Shown here: one piece after another, positions 1-5,029 of the stretch | Layout: each line of letters starts with the position of its first letter | Position numbering within the stretch: the stretch's first letter is position 1 | Origin: Deltaproteobacteria bacterium | Lineage (GTDB): Bacteria > Desulfobacterota > Syntrophia > Syntrophales > UBA2210 | Direction of reading: 5' to 3' | Assembly: GCA_019314085.1 (NCBI GenBank) | Contig: JAFCZZ010000154.1 | Span: 1-5,029 of the forward strand | DNA length: 5,029 bases | Made by a program: the position numbers and the translations under genes | The notes under the pieces: model-generated | Told to the model about the DNA's origin: nothing | The model's input: only the letters and a program-made list of their open reading frames with translations | Databases searched by the model: none

Positions 1-605
1 TGAACTCGGCAATGAATTACTCCCCCAATTCGGTTGATGCCTTAAAGTACGTGCTGGAACTAAAGCGAAAAGGCAAAAAAGTAAGGGTTGCCTCCGCAAT
101 CGAAGTTTACCCTGTAATCAATCCGGGGCTGCTCTTTGAAGTCTTGAAGTTATGGGAAGAAATCTCGAATGAATCCGAAGTCGAAGTCGGAATTCAATCC
201 CTTAACAGAACAGTATTGGAGAACATTAACAGAGGCTTGGATTTGGCGGTAATGGAAAAATTGTTTGATTACGCAAAAAAAAGCACACTAATTTTTGCCT
301 TTGATTTAATCATTGGCTTACCCGGCGACAACTTTTTCTCTTTTTGCAAGTCCCTCAAATTCGTTATGGGGAGAGACGCAGGTCACGTGAACACTCCAAG
401 GCTCAGGCTATACAAGAATACTCCTCTGTTTGACAGGACAAAAGAGTTCGGAATAGAGTTCGGAAAATGGCCTTTTTTTAAAGTGACAAAAACCAGAAGT
501 TTCTCCAAGAGAGCACTGGACAAAGCCGAATTGATTTCCGGCGCAGCCAAATCAGAGTACTGCACTGATTACTATTCCGGCAAAGACGTCGAGTTCAACA
601 CTTGA
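1..605 (+). CDS. Radical SAM enzyme, HemN/Elp3-type, C-terminal part (5' truncated)
   Basis: The frame is open from base 3 to the TGA at 603-605, so this is the 3' part of a longer gene; the ATG at 12 is probably an internal Met. Numbering from that Met, VEVGIQSLN (57-65) matches the Elp3/HemN-type strand that normally reads E(V/I)G(L/I)QS. FDLIIGLPGD (97-106) matches the conserved D-L-I-x-G-L-P-G motif, and the stretch at 131-150 (LRLYKNTPL, then EFGIEF) matches the family pattern of a 'gTpL' element followed by A/K-x-x-F/Y-G. These are signatures of the second half of the radical-SAM barrel. Such enzymes bind a [4Fe-4S] cluster and cleave S-adenosylmethionine to start radical chemistry in the cytoplasm. 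The CX3CX2C cluster motif, and a cobalamin-binding domain if present, would lie upstream of the window. A B12-binding or methylthiotransferase-like relative is likely, but the reaction is unknown. The C-terminal 45 residues are basic and match nothing I recognise. The downstream radical-SAM gene starts 63 bp later. Confidence 0.8.
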   Translation, partial: NSAMNYSPNSVDALKYVLELKRKGKKVRVASAIEVYPVINPGLLFEVLKLWEEISNESEVEVGIQSLNRTVLENINRGLDLAVMEKLFDYAKKSTLIFAFDLIIGLPGDNFFSFCKSLKFVMGRDAGHVNTPRLRLYKNTPLFDRTKEFGIEFGKWPFFKVTKTRSFSKRALDKAELISGAAKSEYCTDYYSGKDVEFNT

Positions 606-668
606 ATGCAAGCAGAACCAGCGCCCTAAATCGTTTTTTTATTTCTTTCCTGGCTCTTTTCTTACTGT
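606..668 (+). promoter_or_regulatory. T-rich spacer: possible archaeal terminator and/or TATA element
   Basis: The 63 bp gap between the two radical-SAM genes becomes strongly pyrimidine-rich from about 631, with seven T at 634-640 followed by ATTT and two more T-rich clusters up to 663. Archaeal RNA polymerase commonly terminates on such oligo-T tracts, so this could end the first transcript. The TTTTTTTATTT at 634-644 also lies about 25-30 bp before the ATG at 669, where a TATA box would sit for a leaderless or nearly leaderless mRNA. No Shine-Dalgarno precedes that ATG, which fits leaderless initiation. I cannot tell whether it is terminator, promoter, both or neither; no BRE is convincing. 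Confidence 0.35.
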
Positions 669-1553
669 ATGTTTTTAATGTATGAGCGGCTCTTCGTGGG
701 CTCACAATGCAACAACAACTGTGCTTCCTGTTCTTTCGCCGGGGAAATCAGGAACATTGTTTCGTTCAGTGAACTCCGCAGAAAAATTGATTCAATGCCT
801 GGAACAAACATTGAAATTTGTGGTGGCGAGCCAACAATCAGGGAAGACTTTTTTCAGATACTTGATTATGCAAACAACGCAGGGTTCAAGAGAATAAAGC
901 TTTGCACCAATGCCAGAATGCTTTCTCGCTGGTGCTTTTTAAAGGGACTCATCCAGTCAAACGTAAAAGTCTTTGAAATATCGCTTTTTTCAAGCAATCC
1001 AGAAATCCAAAATAAGCTAACCGCAACCAAATCGTTTTCCGAGCTCAAAAAAGCGCTTGAAAACATTAAAAGACTTGAACTCCTTAGCTTCAAAAAAGGC
1101 AAACCCAAATTTCCTTACCTGAAAAAAACAGCACTGATTGCAAGGATTCCGGTACTGGAAGAAAACCTTGAGTCCTTAACCGAAACAATAGGCTTTCTGA
1201 AGGACTACGGGTTCTCACGGGTAATTCTCGATTTTCATTTCACTGACTTTGATTTCTCAAAAGAGATACCGCGAATCTGCAAGTTATTTGATTACGTTGC
1301 AAAAAAAAACCTGTTGGTTTTAAGCCAGGGAATCCCCTTGTGTTTATTGGAAGGATTTGAAGAGCACTGCATTGAAATCTATTCCAAACCCGAAAAAATG
1401 CCCCTGCTTAGTGAATGCAACGAATGCGCTTTCAGGAAAAATTGTTCGGGCTTGCACGAAAAAAACGCAGAACACCTAAACGGAAAGCTCAAGCCACTGA
1501 ATCAATCAAAAAGGCTTTCAAGCATAACCGACTTCATTGAAGGATTCAAATAA
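669..1553 (+). CDS. Radical SAM protein with reduced SPASM/twitch-like C-terminal cysteines
   Basis: Complete gene of 294 aa. C14-X3-C18-X2-C21 is the canonical motif binding the SAM-cleaving [4Fe-4S] cluster. It is followed by CGGEPT (51-56), the SAM-contacting GGEP strand; CTNARML (79-85), matching the usual T-N-G/A-x-x-L strand; and EISLFSS (103-109). The C-terminus has C225, G229-X4-C234, then C250-X2-C253-X5-C259. GX4C and CX2CX5C are parts of the SPASM cysteine pattern. The next SPASM cysteine (CX3C) is replaced by H263, so a single auxiliary cluster of half-SPASM or twitch type is inferred. Family members include peptide-modifying maturases, MoaA-like enzymes and many uncharacterised archaeal proteins, so no substrate is assigned. 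Start: ATG 669 is used, but ATG 678 (MYERLFVG) is equally able to begin the first barrel strand, and neither has a Shine-Dalgarno. The gene is A-rich and low in GC (one hand-counted line is 37%), unlike the downstream gene. It may share a transcript with the upstream radical-SAM gene. Confidence 0.88.
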   Translation: MFLMYERLFVGSQCNNNCASCSFAGEIRNIVSFSELRRKIDSMPGTNIEICGGEPTIREDFFQILDYANNAGFKRIKLCTNARMLSRWCFLKGLIQSNVKVFEISLFSSNPEIQNKLTATKSFSELKKALENIKRLELLSFKKGKPKFPYLKKTALIARIPVLEENLESLTETIGFLKDYGFSRVILDFHFTDFDFSKEIPRICKLFDYVAKKNLLVLSQGIPLCLLEGFEEHCIEIYSKPEKMPLLSECNECAFRKNCSGLHEKNAEHLNGKLKPLNQSKRLSSITDFIEGFK

Positions 1554-1626
1554 CAAACACGAGCAGTGCCCGCGGCAAGCCAAAGGCAACAATGCAATGT
1601 TTCACGGAACTCAAACAATTCTCAAT

Positions 1627-1661
1627 GCAAACCTTTAAATTAGCCAATATATTATTAAATA
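1627..1661 (+). promoter_or_regulatory. Archaeal BRE/TATA-like promoter
   Basis: The stretch GCAAACC followed by TTTAAATTA (about 1627-1642) resembles the archaeal arrangement of a purine-rich BRE directly before a TTTAWATA-like box. With the usual spacing of about 25 bp, transcription would start near 1660-1666, giving a leader of some 32-38 nt that includes the Shine-Dalgarno. A second AT-rich stretch, AATATATTATTAAATA (1646-1661), could be an alternative TATA box with a start near 1676-1684. It implies that the large secreted-protein gene is transcribed separately from the radical-SAM genes. The call rests on consensus resemblance only. Confidence 0.55.
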
Positions 1662-1687
1662 CAGTAACTGAAACCCGCCCATTTTTC

Positions 1688-1693
1688 AAGGGG
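1688..1693 (+). promoter_or_regulatory. Shine-Dalgarno deciding the start at 1698
   Basis: AAGGGG ends four bases before the ATG at 1698. AGGGG can pair with the CCTCCT core of the 16S 3' end with one G-U wobble. Together with the perfect signal peptide that begins at this ATG, it fixes the start of the large open frame. The two upstream radical-SAM genes lack such a site where their starts can be seen. Confidence 0.6.
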
Positions 1694-1697
1694 AAAA

Positions 1698-1775
1698 ATG
1701 ATTCGACAGAATAAACCAAGGAATGCCCTGATTTTTCTAGCCCTACTTTTACTCCCTGTTTTGTCCGCCCAAGCC
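1698..1775 (+). other. Sec signal peptide of the large surface protein
   Basis: Residues 1-26. The n-region MIRQNKPRN carries positive charges R3, K6 and R8. The h-region (10-22) is uninterrupted ALIFLALLLLPVL. The c-region S-A-Q-A ends in an A-x-A motif, so cleavage is expected between A26 and Q27. The first cysteine of the mature chain is C29, two residues after the cut. There is no L-A-G-C lipobox, so lipid anchoring at the N-terminus is unlikely. Confidence 0.85.
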
Positions 1776-4700
1776 CAAACATGCACCGGCGGCCTCGGTG
1801 TCACAAACGCCCAGGACTGCACTGGCACTGCCGCGTCCCCTTGCCATTCCTGTGATGCAACAGACATGGACTTCGAAATCCGCGCACCCGACGATTCAAC
1901 AACAACAGGCTGGCAGAACTTGGCTTATTCCAGCCAGGTTGGCACCTGCAGTTCAACTTGCACCGAGGAAACATGGGCTTCGGCATACGGCTACACTTTC
2001 TGCCCCCAAGAGGGAGCCTATGATGCGCGAACCCGCGCTTACACCAACGCCCAATGGGAAACAAGCGACTGGCAGGCCAGCATTTATTCGGTTACCTGGG
2101 ACACGAGCTCGGATTGGTGCACGTGCATCACCAGCGACAGCCAGAACTGGTTCTCCACGGTCAGCGGCGGAACAGGAGGAAACTGCTGCGGTGACGACGG
2201 CGCAAGCGACGACTTCTACTATTACACTGCAAGCCCTACAACCGCTACCTCGCTTTCCTGCACGCGCTGCCTTGACGGCACCAAATCATCGCCGGCAACA
2301 CTTTACGGCAACGGTTACTGGTCTGGAACAAACACTGCAACAGACACAAGCGGAACCTGTTACACTGGAGACATCACCTGCAATTCAACAACTGCTTCAA
2401 ACGGTTCGTCCGCCGCATACTACGGCAACGGCTACTGGTCCGGTTCAAGCCCGGCAACAGACACTTCCGGCACCTGTTACTACGGTGACATTTCCTGCGC
2501 CAACGGCTCTGCCTCCCATGGCACTTCAGGAACATATGTTGGAAACGGCTACACAACAGACAGCCCCACAACAGACAAAAACGGCTTGTGCTATTACACT
2601 GACATCACCTGCATCGATGGTTCCGCGGCAAACAGCGCAACCACAACCATTCACGGCAACGGCTACCTCTCTGGAACAACATGTTATTATGGGGACTGGA
2701 CCTGCGCGAACGAGACAGCAGCAAACGGCGCAAACTGCACGCTCGCGTGCTCTGGCCTTGGCACAACCTGCTGCCCTGCACAAAACACCTACCGCGACAC
2801 GATGACCTGCACTGAAGCAGGCTGCGGTTACACCGACCACGACCGCGACAGCGGGCAATCCTATTGCGCTTCAACAGCAATCGGTTGCACTGCTTACACT
2901 TGGGATTCTCTGGGAAGCAAGTGCTGCGGTGATGATGGCTCAGGGGACAGCTTTTGCACTGCAGCCGGCGGTTCGTGCATTTCTGGAACGTGGAGCGCGA
3001 ACCACTGCTCTGACAGCGCAAAAAACTGCGATGAGGAAAGATACGACTGCGGCGGCTCGGATTGCGCGGTGTGCCCTGCTGACTCAGTTGCACCCATTAC
3101 ATCACACGACGCAAACCAGGACTGGCAGGCAGCAAACCAGGTGATTACGCTGGCGTGCAGTGACCCCGGCTCCGGTCAGGCAGTCAGCGGCTGCGCTAAC
3201 ACTTATTATTGCATTGATGACTCCAACACCTGCAATCCCACAACAGCCGGCACGGAAATCCAAATAAACTGCGGTTCCGGGGAAGTAAACAAGGAGTACG
3301 CGCGCTTTTACTCCGTGGACAACAACTCGAACAGCGAGTCCGTGAACGGCGTCTACATCAGAATCGACAAGCAAAAGCCCTCGACTGCAACCGATGTGCC
3401 ATCTGGCTGGCGGGAAGAGAACACCACCATAACATTATCGTGCTCTGACGGCAACGGCATTGGCTGCTCTGCCACATACTACAAAACTGATTCCAATCCC
3501 TCGATGGACACTAACTTTGGCGCCTGGCAAACCTATTCAAGCGGGGTAGTGTTTAGCTCCGACGGCAACTACACAATCCAGTACTATTCAGCCGACGGCT
3601 TGGGAAACACTGAAACCACGAAGACCGCGCTCGTGTTGTTGGACAAAAACTTTTTATCCGTGGGCTTGGAGGACTCAAATGCAACCTACTCCGATTACAA
3701 TGGCGTGATAATAATTCCGATTACAACAGACGGAAACCACCAGATAGACTACAATTCAACCGATGCCCTGGGGAACGTGGAGCAAATCCGGGTTGGCTGG
3801 GCTGCACTGGACAAGACCGCGCCCTCCACAACAGACGACCTCAACGCCGAGTGGCAGAACCAAAACATTTCAATAGCGCTCTCCTGCAGCGACTCCGCCT
3901 CGGGCTGCTCGGCGACCCAGTACAGGCTAGACAGCAACGGTCACAGCGGCACCTCAATGGGCTCCTGGCAGGCTTATTCGAGCGCAATCTCCATCACGAG
4001 CGATGGAAACTGGGCGCTTGACTACAATTCAAGGGACATTGCAGGCCGGACCGAAACAACGCACCGCGTTTACGCTTTGCTTGACAAGACAACGCCAAGC
4101 GTTTCACACGACGCCAACACGGAGTGGGTGAACTCCGACCAGGCTGTTACGCTCACTCCCAGTGATTCAACCTCAGGCATTTCAGCAACCTATTACTGCG
4201 TTGACACCGCAAACACCTGCACGCCATCAACCAGCGGGACATCGGTCAGCGTCACCTGCACTTCCAACTCTGTCTGCCAAAAGTACGCCCGCTATTATTC
4301 CAAAGACAACGCCGGCAACCAAAGCGACACAAACAGCGTGCTTGTAAGAATTGACAAGGAACACCCAAGCACCAGCGACGACGCTAACACACTGTGCCGC
4401 AACACAGACCAAAACATTACGCTTTCCCCAACTGATGCTTCCGGCTCGGGGCTGACAGGCACTTATTACTGCACTGACACCGCGAACTCGTGCGCTCCCA
4501 CAGCCAGCGGCACTTCAGTGAATGTAACCTGTGCTGCGGGTTCGTACTGCCAAAAGTATGCCCGTTATTATTCCAAAGACAACGCCGGCAACAGTGAAAC
4601 CACTAAATCTGTTCTGACCACAATAGACAAAGCCACTCCAACGACATCCGACGACGCAAACACCCAATGGCAGGGCTCAAACCAGATTGTTGCGCTTTCG

Positions 4701-5029
4701 CCCTCGGACACCGGCTGCGGTGTGACAGCAACATATTACTGCATTGACTCAGGCAACATCTGCACGCCTTCAACCAGCGGCACTTCTGTGAGTGTTTCAT
4801 GCGACTCGGATTCCGTGTGCCAAAAGTACGTGCGCTATTACTCAATTGACTCCGCTGGAAACACAGAATCAACCAAGTCTGTGCTTGTGAAAATTGACAG
4901 GCAACCACCAACAACCCAGCACGACGCAAACATCGCATGGCAGCCCTCGGACCAAACAGTAACATTCACAATCAATGACAGTTCCGGTGCAGGCGGGGAC
5001 TCGGCTTACTACTGCGTTGACGACTCGAA
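1698..5029 (+). CDS. Large secreted Cys-rich repeat protein with Ig-like (OmpL47-type) array, 3' truncated
   Basis: The frame is open for 1110 codons without a stop and leaves the window. Residues 1-26 are a Sec signal peptide. Residues 27-200 are Cys-rich; about 55-138 has an Fn3-like feel (YDARTRAYTNAQW at 108-120), which is weak. Residues 203-347 carry four GNGY(W)SG repeats. Residues 348-461 are a second Cys-rich region with a CCGDDG motif and a closing CGGSDCAVC. From 462 onward run Ig-like units joined by a D-K-x-x-P linker, with W, Y-Y and D-N-A-G-N signatures. I counted 62 cysteines after the signal peptide, 38 of them before residue 460. N-glycosylation sequons occur at about 13 sites, for example N229, N235, N338, N575, N624, N723, N906 and N942. 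It is most likely an extracellular disulfide-rich adhesin or surface stalk; no catalytic motif is seen. The anchor, if any, lies past the right edge. GC is high (one hand-counted line is 57%) compared with the genes to its left. The long +1-frame ORF inside it is a by-product of its biased codons. Confidence 0.88.
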   Translation, partial: MIRQNKPRNALIFLALLLLPVLSAQAQTCTGGLGVTNAQDCTGTAASPCHSCDATDMDFEIRAPDDSTTTGWQNLAYSSQVGTCSSTCTEETWASAYGYTFCPQEGAYDARTRAYTNAQWETSDWQASIYSVTWDTSSDWCTCITSDSQNWFSTVSGGTGGNCCGDDGASDDFYYYTASPTTATSLSCTRCLDGTKSSPATLYGNGYWSGTNTATDTSGTCYTGDITCNSTTASNGSSAAYYGNGYWSGSSPATDTSGTCYYGDISCANGSASHGTSGTYVGNGYTTDSPTTDKNGLCYYTDITCIDGSAANSATTTIHGNGYLSGTTCYYGDWTCANETAANGANCTLACSGLGTTCCPAQNTYRDTMTCTEAGCGYTDHDRDSGQSYCASTAIGCTAYTWDSLGSKCCGDDGSGDSFCTAAGGSCISGTWSANHCSDSAKNCDEERYDCGGSDCAVCPADSVAPITSHDANQDWQAANQVITLACSDPGSGQAVSGCANTYYCIDDSNTCNPTTAGTEIQINCGSGEVNKEYARFYSVDNNSNSESVNGVYIRIDKQKPSTATDVPSGWREENTTITLSCSDGNGIGCSATYYKTDSNPSMDTNFGAWQTYSSGVVFSSDGNYTIQYYSADGLGNTETTKTALVLLDKNFLSVGLEDSNATYSDYNGVIIIPITTDGNHQIDYNSTDALGNVEQIRVGWAALDKTAPSTTDDLNAEWQNQNISIALSCSDSASGCSATQYRLDSNGHSGTSMGSWQAYSSAISITSDGNWALDYNSRDIAGRTETTHRVYALLDKTTPSVSHDANTEWVNSDQAVTLTPSDSTSGISATYYCVDTANTCTPSTSGTSVSVTCTSNSVCQKYARYYSKDNAGNQSDTNSVLVRIDKEHPSTSDDANTLCRNTDQNITLSPTDASGSGLTGTYYCTDTANSCAPTASGTSVNVTCAAGSYCQKYARYYSKDNAGNSETTKSVLTTIDKATPTTSDDANTQWQGSNQIVALSPSDTGCGVTATYYCIDSGNICTPSTSGTSVSVSCDSDSVCQKYVRYYSIDSAGNTESTKSVLVKIDRQPPTTQHDANIAWQPSDQTVTFTINDSSGAGGDSAYYCVDDS
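2163..2213 (+). other. First CCGDDG motif (Cys-rich region 1)
   Basis: Residues 156-172 contain a glycine-rich run, then CCGDDG (163-168) and further acidic residues D171 and D172. The same six residues return at 409-414. The paired cysteines followed by clustered aspartates could tie a disulfide knot beside a divalent-cation site, but that is inference. I have an unverified impression that CCGDD-type motifs recur in archaeal secreted Cys-rich proteins. Confidence 0.5.
2304..2738 (+). repeat. Four-copy ~39-residue GNGY(W)SG protein repeat
   Basis: Copies begin at Y203, Y242, V281 and H319 and are 39, 39, 38 and 29 residues long. The pattern is G-N-G-Y-W-S-G, then A-T-D-T-S-G-T-C-Y-x-G-D-I-(T/S)-C, then a variable Asn/Ser/Gly/Ala spacer. 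Each copy has exactly two cysteines seven residues apart (221/228, 260/267, 298/305, 329/336), which probably form one local disulfide per unit. The third copy lost W-S-G, and the fourth lacks the A-T-D-T-S-G segment. Copies 1 and 2 are almost the same in protein but differ at many third codon positions, so the duplication is not recent and the protein sequence has been kept. The variable spacers carry most of the N-glycosylation sequons in this part. I do not recognise a named family. Confidence 0.8.
2922..3080 (+). other. Second CCGDDG Cys-rich region before the Ig-like array
   Basis: Residues 409-461. CCGDDG (409-414) is preceded by a Trp-containing turn (TWDSLGSK). It is followed by cysteines at 420, 427, 437, 444, 451, 456 and 459, ending in CGGSDCAVC just before the first Ig-like unit. 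Nine cysteines in 51 residues with few hydrophobics point to a small fold held by disulfides. A CGG-x-x-C-x-x-C ending is a common hinge-like element in secreted proteins. Its function is not known; it separates the GNGY repeats from the Ig-like array. Confidence 0.55.
3081..5029 (+). repeat. Ig-like (OmpL47-type) domain array, seven units plus a partial eighth
   Basis: Units start at residues 462, 557, 649, 705, 796, 886, 977 and 1067, i.e. bases 3081, 3366, 3642, 3810, 4083, 4353, 4626 and 4896. Full units are 90-95 residues. The pattern is D-K-x-x-P, a conserved W near residue 15, a T-L-x-x-S-D strand, S/T-x-Y-Y/R-x-D, then a Y-S-x-D-x-A-G-N strand. This matches what I know of OmpL47-type beta-sandwich domains (ATDxGSGV, YRVDGG, YRSxDNAGN). 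Units 5-7 carry the set YYC, C, VTC, SVCQKY. Units 2 and 4 instead place cysteines in L-S-C-S-D and G-C-S-A-T. By hand alignment, units 5 and 6 are identical at about 57 of 90 positions. Such arrays usually act as rigid spacers or adhesive modules on the cell surface. Confidence 0.8.
3642..3809 (+). repeat. Shortened Ig-like unit 3 (56 residues)
   Basis: Residues 649-704 start with the normal D-K linker and end with the normal Y-N-S-T-D-A-L-G-N strand and W-A-A-L, but the W, T-L-x-C-S-D and G-C-S-A-T-Y strands are missing. Compared with units 2 and 4, about 36 residues from the first half are absent, without a frameshift. It also has no cysteine. It could be an in-frame deletion within the array or a separate short linker domain. 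Confidence 0.65.

Larger units (their letters stand above)
1554..1697 (+). other. Intergenic region carrying the promoter of the surface-protein gene
   Basis: No gene is supported in these 144 bases. The first half (1554-1620) is moderately GC-rich and holds only a small TGCC/GGCA inverted repeat at about 1566-1576, too short to call a terminator, and no T tract ends the preceding gene. The second half is AT-rich and holds the promoter and Shine-Dalgarno listed separately. A minus-strand open frame crosses this region but also runs into the signal-peptide coding sequence, so it is a shadow. Confidence 0.7.

Noticed and set aside
1566..1576. TGCC-CGC-GGCA inverted repeat after the second radical-SAM gene
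   Set aside because: The four-base stem is too short, and no T tract follows, so a terminator is not supported.
1546..1782. 78-codon minus-strand ORF covering the intergenic region
   Set aside because: It overlaps the end of the radical-SAM gene and the signal-peptide region, and runs through the promoter-like sequence of the + strand gene.
1798..2805. 335-codon + strand ORF
   Set aside because: It lies in another frame inside the signal-peptide-bearing frame that starts at 1698. Its translation is a low-complexity Thr/Ala/Gln/Pro string with no domain, caused by the biased codons of the real gene.
2605..3093. 162-codon minus-strand ORF rich in Arg, Ser and Cys
   Set aside because: It is antisense to the GNGY and Cys-rich regions, its composition is the mirror of the real codons, and it has no upstream ribosome site or recognisable motif.
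4603..4965. 120-codon minus-strand ORF with a hydrophobic N-terminus
   Set aside because: It is fully antisense to Ig-like units 6-8, which are conserved as protein repeats on the + strand; the hydrophobic look is incidental.
4083..5029. Regular ~270-base periodicity as a possible CRISPR or DNA-level satellite
   Set aside because: The periodicity is explained by ~90-residue protein domains in one open frame. The nucleotide copies are diverged and there are no short direct repeats with unique spacers.

Overview
The window looks archaeal, most likely from a DPANN-type genome known from metagenomes; that placement is inference. The reasons are an archaeal-style BRE/TATA promoter ahead of the third gene, T-rich intergenic sequence in place of bacterial -35/-10 boxes, a near-consensus Shine-Dalgarno, and a large Cys/Thr/Tyr-rich secreted repeat protein of a style I associate with these lineages. 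All three genes read on the + strand. I found no RNA gene, transposon or CRISPR array, and no convincing minus-strand gene.

Left part (1-1553): two unrelated radical-SAM genes in tandem, 63 bp apart. The first is the C-terminal part of a HemN/Elp3-type radical-SAM enzyme, probably of the B12-binding kind; its start and its iron-sulfur cysteines lie off the left edge. The second is complete at 294 aa. It has the CX3CX2C cluster motif, a GGEPT motif and C-terminal cysteines arranged like a reduced SPASM/twitch domain, so it probably carries a second iron-sulfur cluster. Its substrate cannot be read from the sequence.

Middle (1554-1697): a non-coding stretch with a BRE/TATA-like element and a Shine-Dalgarno, indicating that the next gene has its own promoter.

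Right part (1698-5029): one uninterrupted frame of 1110 codons with no stop before the window ends. It has a classical signal peptide, a Cys-rich N-terminal region, about four copies of a roughly 39-residue GNGY(W)SG repeat, a second Cys-rich region, and then seven and a half Ig-like units of about 90 residues that resemble OmpL47-type domains. The mature part holds 62 cysteines, so an extracellular, disulfide-bonded, probably glycosylated adhesin or surface stalk is the best reading. Because this frame never closes, it is easily hidden behind long out-of-frame ORFs such as 1798-2805, which I treat as shadows.

The radical-SAM pair and the surface protein differ strongly in base composition, and I see no direct evidence that they work together. 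The most notable content is the mosaic architecture of the surface protein, especially its two alternative cysteine patterns within one Ig-like array.
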